A DNA stretch of 64,000 nt from Hansschlegelia quercus (GTDB taxonomy: Bacteria > Pseudomonadota > Alphaproteobacteria > Rhizobiales > Methylopilaceae). The notes under the pieces are model-generated. The model saw only the letters and a list, made by a program, of their open reading frames with translations, made no database searches and was not told the origin of the DNA. A program made the translations under genes and the position numbers. The DNA is taken from NCBI RefSeq assembly GCF_004310425.1, contig NZ_SIUB01000003.1:372001-436000 (forward strand), read 5' to 3'. This document shows, piece after piece, positions 35,405 to 44,432 of this stretch. Within the stretch, counting starts at the first letter, position 1, and every line of letters starts with the position of its first letter.

Positions 35405-37825
35405 TTAACGGTTCATTGACGCCGGGGGCGGAGGAGCGAGCAGCGCGACGCCCTTGAGCGCTTCCGCGACCCGATCGACGGCGTCGACCATGCTCGGAGC
35501 GTCGGGCCCTCCGAGCGGCATCTTCGCATCGGCGAACGCTTTCACGAGCGCGAAGTTCAGGTCGCTCTTCACGCTGCCGACCTGCCGCGGGCTCTGCACA
35601 TTGCAGAACAACGAAAAGTTGTTGGTCGAAGCGCCGAGCGTGTTGAACAGCAATTGCGGCTCGGGGAATCCCAGCACCGCGGGATGGCCCTTGGCCACCT
35701 CCATCGCGACCCGCTTCACCTGCGCCGGATCGATCGCCGAGGAGACCGCGAGGTCGATCTGCACGCGACCGGTGGGAGCGCCGTGGGTGACGTTCTTCAC
35801 GCTCTTCGTCACGAAGTCCGAGTTCGGCACGATCAACGTCGAGCGGTCGAACAGCTCGATCTCGGTCGATCGCACCGAGATCCTCCGGACGTTGCCCTGA
35901 TCCGAGCCGATGACGATCCAGTCGCCCGCCTTGATGGGGCGCTCGGCGAGCAGGATGATCCCGGACACGAAGTTCGAGATGATCGCCTGCAGGCCGAAGC
36001 CGATGCCGACCGAGAGGGCGCCGGCGACGATCGCCAGACGGTCGAGGCTGAAGCCGAGATAAGCGAGCGAGATCACGATCACGCCGACGCCGCCGAGATA
36101 GCCGACGCCGGTCGAGATCGAGGCTTTCAGGCCGACGTCCATGCGCGTCTTCGGCAGCAGGTCGCGGTCGAGCCAGCGCTGCACGCCGCGGGTCAGCGCG
36201 ACGCCGATCACGACGAGCGCGATGGCGCCAAGAACCCCGGCGACGGAGATGGTGATGCCGCCGAGCTGGACGCCGGTGACGCCGTAGCGCAGCCAGCCGA
36301 ACACATCGGTCGACTCCACGCCCCACGGCGCGAGCACGAAGGAGGCCGCCACCGCGATCAGGATCACGCGGATGAGGCCGGACAGAACGACGCCGATCTG
36401 TTCGAGCGATTCCGGGCGGGCGCCCATGCCCTCGCTCAGCGAGCGGCCGATGCCGGTGCCTGACGAAAAGGCGGCTGTGATCAGGTCGTCGATGACGATC
36501 AGCAGGAGATAAGCGAGCGAAAGGACCGACGAGATCCAGATGACCTGGTTCGCCAGGAACTGGGCGAGCGCGACATAGCCGGTCGCCGCCGCGACCAGGA
36601 CGACGAAGACGGCGATCGCGGCTAGCCCGCGGGCGATGTTGAGCCAGGGCCGCGAGACCGCTTCGCCGTCAGTCTTCTCGGCGGCCTCCACCCGCCGCGC
36701 GGCGCGGAACCGGCGAAGCGCGATGGCGAAGGCGATCGCGTTCAGGACCGCGAACAGCCCTGTCGTCGCGATCGAGGCGGAGAGGCTCGCCACGATCGTC
36801 TCGTTGAAGCGGTCGACCTGCCGTCCGACCACGAAGATCAGCATGCACCAGAAGGGCTGGTTCTTGATCTCTGCGATGGCCGCGTCGGAGAAATTCGCGA
36901 GCCGCCAGCTCGGCCGTCCCGGCGCGAGCAGAGCGCGCATCATCCCGTGCGCGAAGCCTAGGAAGCCCGACGCCCAGATGAGGCCGACGAAGTTGCGCTC
37001 CAGATTGAGCGGCATCCAGCCCGCGGTCTTCAGGCCCCAGAACACGCAAAGCGCCGCAAGCAGCGGCGCAACGGTGGCCGCGAAGACCCGGAAGAGCGCT
37101 GTCGCCGAGCGTCTGAGGCGGGATTTCGGCGCCTGCTTCGCGACGATCCGCTCGCCCAGCGTCGCAAGCGTCCGCCGCGCAGGGAACAGCAGGATGAAGG
37201 CCGCGACCAGCGAAGCAGCGACGATCGCGAGCGAGGAAGGATCGGCGTTACGCTGGACGACGGCGGACCAGTTCGCGCCGAGCGCGCCGACGCTCGCGAC
37301 GTCGCGCGGCGCCTCTGACACGACGTCGCGCCAGAGGGTCGGATCGAGCACCGAGCGGGAGCGCTCGAACAGTTTCTGCGCAAGCAGGCCGCGGCGACGC
37401 TGGGTGATCTCGTCGCCGGTCTGCCGCGCCTCGACCTCGATCAGGCGGCCGCGCTTGATGGTGTCGTCGAGCTTCTGGCGCGTCGCCGTCTGCGCGTCGC
37501 GCTCGCGCGTGACGTCGGCGCTCTCCGGGGCCGCGTCGGCTGCGGGCTTGGCGCCGATCTGCGCGAGCCGCTGATCGGCCGCTTCCAGTTGCGGCGCAAG
37601 CTGTGCGATCGCCGCCTCGATCTTCAGCGTCAGCGGGTCGATGCGTTCGCGCAGCCCGGCGAGGTCGCGATCATCGGCCTTCGGATCGGCGAGCGTCGCC
37701 TTCATGCGGTCCAGCTCGGCGCGCGCGGCGTCCACAATGCTGAACGCGTCCTCCTGCGCGCGCGCCAACGTGACGGCCGAGAGGGCTAGGGCGAGGAGCA
37801 GGATGCGAAGCAGGGTCTTGAGCAT
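35405..37825 (-). CDS. DUF3772/MscS-family mechanosensitive channel
   Basis: An 806-residue large MscS-type channel. A signal peptide (LLRILLLALALSAVTLARAQ) leads to a ~170-residue periplasmic coiled-coil region (DUF3772; charged helices such as ELDRMKATLADPKADDRDLAGLRERI), then about ten hydrophobic segments, and a C-terminal MscS core: ISTGVGYLGGVGVIVISLAYLGFS, GIGFGLQAIISNFVSGIILLAERPIKAGDWIVIG, and DRSTLIVPNSDFVTKSVKN. It resembles E. coli YbdG/MscK-like enlarged channels that gate under hypo-osmotic shock. ATG 37825 starts the signal; upstream codons to 37987 are not protein-like. It diverges from the HWE kinase. Confidence 0.9.
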   Translation of the reverse strand: MLKTLLRILLLALALSAVTLARAQEDAFSIVDAARAELDRMKATLADPKADDRDLAGLRERIDPLTLKIEAAIAQLAPQLEAADQRLAQIGAKPAADAAPESADVTRERDAQTATRQKLDDTIKRGRLIEVEARQTGDEITQRRRGLLAQKLFERSRSVLDPTLWRDVVSEAPRDVASVGALGANWSAVVQRNADPSSLAIVAASLVAAFILLFPARRTLATLGERIVAKQAPKSRLRRSATALFRVFAATVAPLLAALCVFWGLKTAGWMPLNLERNFVGLIWASGFLGFAHGMMRALLAPGRPSWRLANFSDAAIAEIKNQPFWCMLIFVVGRQVDRFNETIVASLSASIATTGLFAVLNAIAFAIALRRFRAARRVEAAEKTDGEAVSRPWLNIARGLAAIAVFVVLVAAATGYVALAQFLANQVIWISSVLSLAYLLLIVIDDLITAAFSSGTGIGRSLSEGMGARPESLEQIGVVLSGLIRVILIAVAASFVLAPWGVESTDVFGWLRYGVTGVQLGGITISVAGVLGAIALVVIGVALTRGVQRWLDRDLLPKTRMDVGLKASISTGVGYLGGVGVIVISLAYLGFSLDRLAIVAGALSVGIGFGLQAIISNFVSGIILLAERPIKAGDWIVIGSDQGNVRRISVRSTEIELFDRSTLIVPNSDFVTKSVKNVTHGAPTGRVQIDLAVSSAIDPAQVKRVAMEVAKGHPAVLGFPEPQLLFNTLGASTNNFSLFCNVQSPRQVGSVKSDLNFALVKAFADAKMPLGGPDAPSMVDAVDRVAEALKGVALLAPPPPASMNR

Positions 37826-38099
37826 TGCGGCCGTTCGATTCGAAGGGGGCGCCTTTCCATCGACAAGGAATGCGGCCAAGCGCAGGCGTTTATCGGTGAA
37901 AGTAGCGGACAGGGTATCGGGGCGCCGTCTTCCAGAGCCGCAGCGTTGAAAAAAAGTCGCACCCTCCTCGGATTGTCTGTCGATCACTATTCATCAAGCG
38001 CTCCGGGCCCATAAATGCAACCGCAGCGACCGGCCGGCGGCCGACTGCGCGCGGCTTGGATCGACGAAGGGTGAAGGTCTGTTCACCGGCGGCGGAGAG

Positions 38100-40025
38100 A
38101 TGGCGTCCCGGCTGGGGGCGTTCGACTGGAGGGGGCACCCGCTCGGTCCTCCTGAGGAGTGGCCGGGCGAACTGAAGGCCGCCCTCGGCATCTGCATGCA
38201 TTCAAGCCTGCCGACGGCGATCTATTGGGGGCCCGAGCTCCGCCTCCTCTACAACGACGCGTGGTCCTCGGTGCCGCGCGACCGTCACCCCTGGGCCGTA
38301 GGCCGCCCGGCCAAGGAGGTGTGGGCGGACATTTGGCCGGTTGTCGGTCCCCAATTCGAGGAGGTTTTCGGGCGCGGCAGGGGCGTCTCGTCGGATGGCC
38401 AGATGCTTGCGATCAAGCGTGACGGCGTTCCCGAGGAAACCTATTGGAACTACTCGCTGACGCCGATCTTCGACGCGTCCGGCGGCGTCGCGGGCGTGTT
38501 CAACCAGGGCGCGGAGATCACCGAGAGCGTCCTGAAATCACGCGACCAGTCTTTCCTGCTCGCCTTCGGCGACCGCCTCCGCGACATGACGGAAGACGGC
38601 CAGGCCGGCGCGCTCGCTAGCGCGGTCGAGGCGCTCGCCGCGCATCTAAGGCTCGACCGCGTCGGCTACGCCGCGGTTGAGGACGGCGTCGCGACTGTCG
38701 TGCGCTCCTGGAGCACGCCGAGGCTCGAGGACACCACGGCGAAGCGTTTTACCCTTGATGAGTTCGGCGCCGAGGAGATGGCGACGCTGCTCCGCGGCGA
38801 GGTGATCTCGAGCGCGAACATCGCGTCGGACCCGCGCTATGGCGAGGAGGAGCGCAGGCGCTACGCATCCTACAGCGTTGGCGCGCAGATGGTCGCGCCC
38901 TTCGTGCGGGCGGGACGTGTGCTCTCCTTCATCTTCTTCAACACGATCGGCCCGCGGCGCTGGACAGGGCGCGACGCCGAACTCGCCCGCGACGTCGCGG
39001 AACGCATCTGGGTAGCGAGCGACCGTGCGGAGGCCTCGATCCGGCTGAGGGCGAGTGAGCAGAGGTTCGCTTTGCTGTTCGGGCAGGCGTCGGTCGGCCT
39101 CTCCGAGGTGGATCGCGCCGGTCGGTTCACGCGCGTCAACGACAGCATGGGCCGGCTGCTCGATCGCTCCCCGGAATCCATCGTCGGCATGAGCGTCGCC
39201 GACGTCACTCATCCCGAGGATGTCGACGATACCGGCGCCGAGATCCTTCGCGGCGCGGAGACCGGCGAGCCGTACACGATCGAAAAGCGGTACCTCAAGC
39301 CAGACGGATCGTCGTTCTGGGCCGTCACCAACGTGACGCCCGTCGTTGACGCTGCCGGTCTCGTCTCCGGTTTCTTCGCGGTCACGACCGACGTCGGCGA
39401 GCGCAAGGAACAGGAGCGTATCCGAAGCTGGCTGCTCGCGGAACTCAATCACCGCGTCAGGAACAACCTCGTCACCGTGCAGTCGCTCGCCCATCACACC
39501 AAGCTGACGACCAGTTCGAGCGACGAGTTCGAGCGGGTGTTCAACGCGCGGCTGATGGCGTTGTCGCGCGCCCATGACGTGCTGATGCGCGAGACCTGGG
39601 CGTCGGCCGCGCTCTCCGATCTTCTCGCCGGCACGCTTGCGCCTTATGAGATCGAGGGTCTTTCGCGCGTGACCCTCGGCGGGCCCGAAATCCGGCTGTC
39701 GCCGACTGCGGCGGTGACGCTCAACCTCGCCTTCCACGAGCTTGCGACCAACGCCGCGAAGTTCGGGGCGCTGTCGCGGCCCGAGGGTCGGGTCGTGGTC
39801 ACCTGGTCGGTCGACGCCGCGCGGGGCGACGGCGCGGTCGAGCTGAACTGGCGGGAGTGCGGCGGACCGCCGGTCTCCGCGCCGCGCCGGCGCGGCTTCG
39901 GCCTCCGCCTGATCGAACGCGGCGCGCCGCGCGAACTCGGTGGACACGCGATTATGGATTTCGCAACCAACGGGCTCGCCTGCGCCTTCCAATTACCGCT
40001 GTCTGAGAAGATTATGACGCCATGA
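38100..40025 (+). CDS. HWE-family sensor histidine kinase with PAS-GAF-PAS input
   Basis: 641 residues: an N-terminal PAS-like domain (HPLGPPEEWPGELKAAL, LRLLYNDAWSSVPRDRHPWAVGRP), a GAF domain (~150-315), a second PAS with PAC (RFALLFGQASVGLSEVDRAGRFTRV), then an HWE kinase core: the phospho-acceptor H-box LLAELNHRVRNNLVTVQSL, the N-box FHELATNAAKFGALS and the WRE motif (NWRECGGP). It has no membrane segments, so it is a cytoplasmic sensor, possibly of light or redox. It overlaps its response regulator by 4 bp. In-frame codons just before ATG 38100 read FTGGGE, which fits the family's usual N-terminus, so the true start may be upstream and non-canonical. Confidence 0.9.
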   Translation: MASRLGAFDWRGHPLGPPEEWPGELKAALGICMHSSLPTAIYWGPELRLLYNDAWSSVPRDRHPWAVGRPAKEVWADIWPVVGPQFEEVFGRGRGVSSDGQMLAIKRDGVPEETYWNYSLTPIFDASGGVAGVFNQGAEITESVLKSRDQSFLLAFGDRLRDMTEDGQAGALASAVEALAAHLRLDRVGYAAVEDGVATVVRSWSTPRLEDTTAKRFTLDEFGAEEMATLLRGEVISSANIASDPRYGEEERRRYASYSVGAQMVAPFVRAGRVLSFIFFNTIGPRRWTGRDAELARDVAERIWVASDRAEASIRLRASEQRFALLFGQASVGLSEVDRAGRFTRVNDSMGRLLDRSPESIVGMSVADVTHPEDVDDTGAEILRGAETGEPYTIEKRYLKPDGSSFWAVTNVTPVVDAAGLVSGFFAVTTDVGERKEQERIRSWLLAELNHRVRNNLVTVQSLAHHTKLTTSSSDEFERVFNARLMALSRAHDVLMRETWASAALSDLLAGTLAPYEIEGLSRVTLGGPEIRLSPTAAVTLNLAFHELATNAAKFGALSRPEGRVVVTWSVDAARGDGAVELNWRECGGPPVSAPRRRGFGLRLIERGAPRELGGHAIMDFATNGLACAFQLPLSEKIMTP

Positions 40026-40396
40026 GCGAAGCGCTTAACGGACTGCGGATTCTCCTCGTCGAGGATGAGGCGATGATCGCGATGCTTTTCGAGGACGTGC
40101 TGCTCGACAGCGGCGCCGTCGTGGTCGGCCCGGCGAGCGGCGTGAAGACCGCGCTCGACGCGATCGCGAGCGAGGAGATCCATGGCGCTCTGCTCGACGT
40201 CAATCTCGGCGGCGAGCAGAGCTTCGCCGTCGCCGACGCGCTTCAGGAGCGCAGCATTCCCTTCGTGTTCGTGACGGGCTATGGCGGCGCGGGCGTCCGC
40301 GACCGTTATCCCCATGCGCCGACATTGCAGAAGCCGTTCGTGACGAGCGACCTCGAACGGGCGCTCTCCGAACTCGGACTCGCAGCACGGGCTTGA
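40022..40396 (+). CDS. Single-domain response regulator
   Basis: A 124-residue receiver domain without an output domain: ILLVEDEAMIAML with the acidic pocket, the phospho-acceptor Asp in GALLDVNLG, the Thr in FVTGYG and the Lys in LQKPF. Such stand-alone receivers commonly pair with HWE kinases and act as phosphate sinks or relays. Its ATG overlaps the kinase stop (ATGA), so the two are translationally coupled. Confidence 0.92.
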   Translation: MSEALNGLRILLVEDEAMIAMLFEDVLLDSGAVVVGPASGVKTALDAIASEEIHGALLDVNLGGEQSFAVADALQERSIPFVFVTGYGGAGVRDRYPHAPTLQKPFVTSDLERALSELGLAARA

Positions 40397-40401
40397 TCAT
40401 T

Positions 40402-40821
40402 ATGCGTCCCTTCCATCTCGCCTTCCCCGTGACGGATCTCGAAGCGACGCGCAGCTTCTATGGCGGCGTCATGGGCTGCCGGATCGGCCGGGAGAGCCCC
40501 GGTTGCTGGATCGACTTCGACCTCTTCGGGCACCAGCTCTCGGCGCATCTGCGGCCGGCGGCGCCGGAAGCGGCCGCCTCGGGCGGCGTCGATGGCGATC
40601 AGGTGCCGATCCCGCATTTTGGCGTGGTCCTGGAGATGGCGGACTGGAAGGCGTTGGCCGCCCGGCTCGAGTCTGATTCCGACACTGACTGGCGTCTTCG
40701 GCCGAAGATCCGGTTCGAAGGCGAGCCCGGCGAGCAGGCCACGATGTTTGTGATGGACCCGTCCGGCAACGCGCTCGAGTTCAAGGCCTTCGCCGACGAC
40801 GCGGCTATCTTCGCCGCATAA
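40402..40821 (+). CDS. VOC family protein (glyoxalase/bleomycin-resistance fold)
   Basis: A 139-residue VOC protein: PFHLAFPVTDLEATRSFYGGVMGCRIGRE at the N-terminus and MFVMDPSGNALEFKAF at the C-terminus, supplying possible metal ligands His and Glu. Length and sequence fit a stand-alone dimeric VOC module of the type seen beside dioxygenases. ATG 40402 lies six bases after the response-regulator stop, so it is likely in the same transcript. Substrate unknown. Confidence 0.86.
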   Translation: MRPFHLAFPVTDLEATRSFYGGVMGCRIGRESPGCWIDFDLFGHQLSAHLRPAAPEAAASGGVDGDQVPIPHFGVVLEMADWKALAARLESDSDTDWRLRPKIRFEGEPGEQATMFVMDPSGNALEFKAFADDAAIFAA

Positions 40822-40856
40822 GCGCGTCCAGCGTCAACGCTGCCGGGCAAGACGCG

Positions 40857-41864
40857 ATGGCCAGTGGCGCTGCTCGTAAGGCAGGCGCATCCTGGCTGGG
40901 CAGGTCGGCTGCTCCTGCGATTTACGCCCTGCGCGCTGCTGATCGATCTCGCGCACAGGGAAGAGAGCTTCTACGATCGCGTCGCCCCGGACAGCATGCG
41001 GCCGACGGTCCAAATCGTAGCGCCTCAAGGACGACCCTCCTGCGGACTTTGCCTTCTCTCGCGGCCTATGCCATGGCCGTCGTCGCGCTCGCCGCAGCGG
41101 GCGTCATCGCTACGGAGACGGCGAGGCGCCTTATAGCGACGCCCGAAATACAGAGCTTGCGGCTGTCCGAACTGCCGATGCGAGCGGCGAAGTGGCTGTC
41201 GGGCGATGCCGCCCCGCACGCGCCGGAGCTGGCGCCAGAAACAAAAGATCCCGATGTCGCGCCGGACGCGGCGCCGGCTGCGGGTCCGCAGCCCATCGTC
41301 TTGCGTGATCCGTTCTCCCCCGATCCGGACGCCCCGACCGAGTTCATCACCCTTGCGTTGGCGGATGGCGAGACCTTCTGCCGTTCCCTCCAGAACACGG
41401 GCCTCAACCAACCGGTCTTCCAGCGCCTGACCGTGCCTTCGCATGGCTGGACCTGCGTGCCCGACATGCTGAAGCCGGTCGACGGCGCTGAATCCGTCGT
41501 CTCCAGCCTGTTCGTGACGGTGCGCGGCGAGGTTGCCGACAGGCTCTCGTCGCTGCGCATCAAGCTGAACCTTATCGATCCCGCCACTGCGCCGCTCGCC
41601 CGCGAGAAGGCGAAGGACGTGCTGACGCAGATGCTCGCCGTGTTCGGAGGCGTAGCGCCGGAGCGGGTGCTCCAAGCGATCAACTTCGGCGTCAACGTCG
41701 CAGTGGTCGATCGCGGCGTGACCTATGAGCTGAAGAAGGAGTTCGGCGACCCGCGTCGCGCCAACCTGCTCGTCGTCTTCCCACAGCAACTGGGCGACGG
41801 CGGCGAGGCTCGCTTTATCGAGAAACCGGAAGGCATACGCATCCTGCCGAGCTTCCGCCCCTAG
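40857..41864 (+). CDS. DUF6030-like membrane-anchored protein
   Basis: Up to 335 residues with one transmembrane segment (LAAYAMAVVALAAAGVIATETA), a Pro/Ala-rich linker (about residues 115-150), and a ~180-residue C-terminal domain beginning FITLALADGETFCRSLQNTGL and containing SLFVTVRGEVADRLSSLRIKLNL. The domain fits DUF6030 as I recall it, of unknown function in rhizobia-like bacteria. The first ~60 residues from ATG 40857 are basic and low-complexity, so the true start is probably close to the membrane segment (near 41040). It converges on apaG. Confidence 0.7.
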   Translation: MASGAARKAGASWLGRSAAPAIYALRAADRSRAQGRELLRSRRPGQHAADGPNRSASRTTLLRTLPSLAAYAMAVVALAAAGVIATETARRLIATPEIQSLRLSELPMRAAKWLSGDAAPHAPELAPETKDPDVAPDAAPAAGPQPIVLRDPFSPDPDAPTEFITLALADGETFCRSLQNTGLNQPVFQRLTVPSHGWTCVPDMLKPVDGAESVVSSLFVTVRGEVADRLSSLRIKLNLIDPATAPLAREKAKDVLTQMLAVFGGVAPERVLQAINFGVNVAVVDRGVTYELKKEFGDPRRANLLVVFPQQLGDGGEARFIEKPEGIRILPSFRP

Positions 41865-41887
41865 CCGGCACAGTCGCATCCGTCAGC

Positions 41888-42319
41888 TCAGTGCAGCGTG
41901 CGAACCATATGCGGGCTTTCGAGCGCGAAAGCCGGGATTGCGACCACGAAGGGCTGACCGGCGTCGGTCAGCATGTGGTAGTCGCCGACCATGATGCCCG
42001 ACGGCGTCGGCAGCGGGGCGCCCGATGTATAGGTAAACGACTGACCGGGCTTGAGCGTCGGCTGTTCGCCGACCACGCCCGGTCCGCGAACCTCTTCCGT
42101 GCGGCCCTGTCCGTCGGTGATGCGCCAGTGTCGGGCGATCAGCCGCACGGTCTCCTCGCCCTCGTTCACGATCTCGACCGTGTAGGCGAAGATAAATCGG
42201 TCCTCATCGGGCGCAGATTCGTCGGCGAGATAGCGCGGGGCGACCGTCACCCGGATCGCGCGGGTGGTGGCGGTCCAGGAACCGCCGTCGAGCTTTTCGG
42301 GAGCCGCCGCCATCGTCAT
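41888..42319 (-). CDS. apaG: ApaG family protein
   Basis: A 143-residue ApaG/DUF525 protein: AIRVTVAPRYLADES, RFIFAYTVEIVNEGEETVRLIARHWRITDGQGRTEEVRGPGVVGEQPTLKPGQSF, YTSGAPLPTPSGIMVGDYHM. The GPGVVG stretch and fibronectin-like fold are diagnostic. It was linked to Co2+/Mg2+ efflux genetically, but the biochemical role is unsettled. It follows hslO by 33 bp on the same strand. ATG 42319 (or 42313) is preferred over the frame start at 42346. Confidence 0.93.
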   Translation of the reverse strand: MTMAAAPEKLDGGSWTATTRAIRVTVAPRYLADESAPDEDRFIFAYTVEIVNEGEETVRLIARHWRITDGQGRTEEVRGPGVVGEQPTLKPGQSFTYTSGAPLPTPSGIMVGDYHMLTDAGQPFVVAIPAFALESPHMVRTLH

Positions 42320-42352
42320 GCGCAAATCATAAGACGGGGCGCGCACGCGCCG

Positions 42353-43369
42353 TCAAGCGGCTGGGCCCGCCTGACGCGTCTCGCCGTCCTCTTCGTCTTC
42401 CGCATCGATCGCCGTCGCCTCCTCCACGGAGAAGGCGTAGCGCGTCGAGCAGAAGTCGCAGGTGACCTCGATTGAGCCGTCATCCGCGCGCATGTCGCGC
42501 CGCTCTTCGGGCGAGAAGCTCTTCAGCATGCCGAGAACCCGCTCGCGCGAGCACCGGCAGGCCTCGCGCACGGCGCGGCTCTCGAACACGCGGATGTCGC
42601 GCTCGTTGAACAGGCGGATCAGCAGGCGCTCGGGCTCGAGCGTAGGATCGATCAGCTCATGATCCTCGACCGTGCCGACGAGCGACTGGGCCTCGACCCA
42701 GGCGTCGTCCTCCTCGCCCTCAGGCATCTCCAAGCCGGCCGGCGCGTCACCGGGATCGAGGTCAGGCATCCGCATGCGATCGGGCGCCTCGGGGAGGAAC
42801 TGCACGAGCAGGCCGCCTGCGCGCCAGGAATGGGCGGCGCCGGGCGCGAGCGTTTCGGCGACCGCGAGCCGTACCTTGGTCGGGATCTGCTCGGACTGGC
42901 GGAAATAGGCGTGCGCAGCGTCCTCCAGCGAGCCGCCGTCGAGCGCGACCACGCCCTGATAACGCGACATCTCCGGCCCCTGGTCGATCGTCAGCGCCAT
43001 GTGGCCGTGGCCGAGCAGCGCGCCGGTCCCCCGCACGTCGTAGAGCCGGCTCTCATCGAAGCGCGCGCAGGCGCGCACCCGGTCTGGCGCCTCAAAATCC
43101 ACGACCAGCATGCCGACGGGGCCGTCCGAGCGCGTCTGCAGCTGAAAGCGGCCGTCGATCTTGAGCGAGGAGCCAAGCAGCACCGTCAGAGCCACGGCCT
43201 CGCCGAGCAGTTTGGAGACCGCCGGCGGATAAGCGTGGCGCTCGATCACCCTGTCGATCGACGGCCCGAGCCGGACGACGCGCCCGCGCACGTCGAGCGC
43301 CTCGATCTGGAACGGCAGGACGCGGTCGTCGCCGTCCTCGCGGAGGCTGGAAGAAGAGATGTCGGTCAT
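42353..43369 (-). CDS. hslO: Hsp33 redox-regulated chaperone
   Basis: A 338-residue Hsp33. The zinc/redox switch has four cysteines: CRC (Cys271, Cys273) and CDFC (Cys304, Cys307). The N-terminal domain is recognisable by PPAVSKLLGEAVALTVLLGSSLK, FQLQTRSDGPVGMLVVDF and ALLGHGHMALTIDQGPEMSRYQGVV. It is longer than E. coli HslO (~290) because of an acidic insert near 200-230 and an acidic C-terminal tail. Oxidation of the cysteines activates holdase activity. It lies between argF and apaG on the same strand. Confidence 0.94.
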   Translation of the reverse strand: MTDISSSSLREDGDDRVLPFQIEALDVRGRVVRLGPSIDRVIERHAYPPAVSKLLGEAVALTVLLGSSLKIDGRFQLQTRSDGPVGMLVVDFEAPDRVRACARFDESRLYDVRGTGALLGHGHMALTIDQGPEMSRYQGVVALDGGSLEDAAHAYFRQSEQIPTKVRLAVAETLAPGAAHSWRAGGLLVQFLPEAPDRMRMPDLDPGDAPAGLEMPEGEEDDAWVEAQSLVGTVEDHELIDPTLEPERLLIRLFNERDIRVFESRAVREACRCSRERVLGMLKSFSPEERRDMRADDGSIEVTCDFCSTRYAFSVEEATAIDAEDEEDGETRQAGPAA

Positions 43370-43490
43370 GATCGCTATTTAGTGACCGCAGGCGGATCGC
43401 GAAAGGTTTGCGGCGGCATGGCCCGGTTGCGGCTCTTCAGCTCGCGATGGATGCCGCCGTCCCCCGGTTTGTCCCGGGATCCAGCGGCGA

Positions 43491-44432
43491 TCACACCGCC
43501 CCGAAGCACCACGCCAGCACGCCTTTCTGGGCGTGCAGCCGGTTCTCGGCTTCGTCGAACACCACCGACTGCGGACCGTCGATCACGTCATCGGTGACCT
43601 CCTCGCCGCGGTGGGCGGGGAGACAGTGCATGAAGATCGCGTCCGGAGCGGCCGATCCCATCAGGCGCTCGTTCACTTGGAAGGGCGTCAGCAGATTGTG
43701 GCGGCGCTCGCCGTCGGCGTCTCCCATCGAGACCCAGCTGTCCGTGATGACAGCGTCGGCGCCCCGCACGGCGGCCTCGGCGTCGTTGCCGAGGGTGAGC
43801 GCCACGCGCTCCCGCTTCGCCCAATCCAGCATCTCCGCGCCCGGCGCGAGCTCTTTTGGCGTCGCGACGTTGATCCGGAAATCGAACCGGGCCGCCGCAT
43901 GGATCCAGGACGCGAGCACGTTGTTGGTGTCGCCGACCCAGGCTACGGTGCGGCCGCGGATCGGGCCCTTGCGCTCCTCGAAGGTCAGCAGATCGGCCAT
44001 GACTTGGCAGGGGTGCGATTTCTTGGTGAGCCCGTTGATAACGGGCACCGTCGCGTAGGTCGCAAGCTCGACCAGCGCATCGTGCTTGAGCATGCGGATC
44101 ATGATCGCGTCGACGAAGCGGGAGAGCACGCGCGCGGTGTCGGCGATCGCCTCGCGCTCTCCGAGCTCGATCTCCTTGCCCGTCACCATCACGGGCTCGC
44201 CGCCGAGCTCGCGGATGCCGACGTCGAACGACATGCGGGTGCGCAAAGAGGGCTGCTCGAACACCATGGCGATGGCTCGGCCGGCGAGCGGTTTGTCGTT
44301 GACGTCGTCGGGCGTACGCCGGCGCGCCTTCATCGCGGCGCCGGCGTCGGCGATCGCGCGAAGCGTGCCGCCGTCGAAATCGCCGATGTCGAGGAAGTGG
44401 CGGATCCCGCTCCCGTGCGTTCCGTGCGTCAT
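43491..44432 (-). CDS. argF: Ornithine carbamoyltransferase
   Basis: A 313-residue carbamoyltransferase making citrulline from ornithine and carbamoyl phosphate. The carbamoyl-phosphate loop reads SLRTR (Ser62-Arg66; STRTR in most relatives, so the second position is Leu here), then [11 protein letters not shown], the ornithine-side DSWVSMGD, and [13 protein letters not shown] with the active-site Cys near residue 270. It overlaps the argD stop-start by 4 bp, forming an argD-argF arginine operon common in rhizobia. Confidence 0.95.
   Translation of the reverse strand: MTHGTHGSGIRHFLDIGDFDGGTLRAIADAGAAMKARRRTPDDVNDKPLAGRAIAMVFEQPSLRTRMSFDVGIRELGGEPVMVTGKEIELGEREAIADTARVLSRFVDAIMIRMLKHDALVELATYATVPVINGLTKKSHPCQVMADLLTFEERKGPIRGRTVAWVGDTNNVLASWIHAAARFDFRINVATPKELAPGAEMLDWAKRERVALTLGNDAEAAVRGADAVITDSWVSMGDADGERRHNLLTPFQVNERLMGSAAPDAIFMHCLPAHRGEEVTDDVIDGPQSVVFDEAENRLHAQKGVLAWCFGAV

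Noticed and set aside
37863-37893. EcfG-type promoter before the HWE kinase
   Set aside because: GGAAT and CGTT are present but the spacer is 15 bp rather than 16-17, and the -35 is imperfect.
43456-43480. Terminator or palindromic-repeat remnant between argF and hslO
   Set aside because: CCCGG-TTTGTC-CCGGG is a short hairpin without a U-tract and does not match elements A-C.
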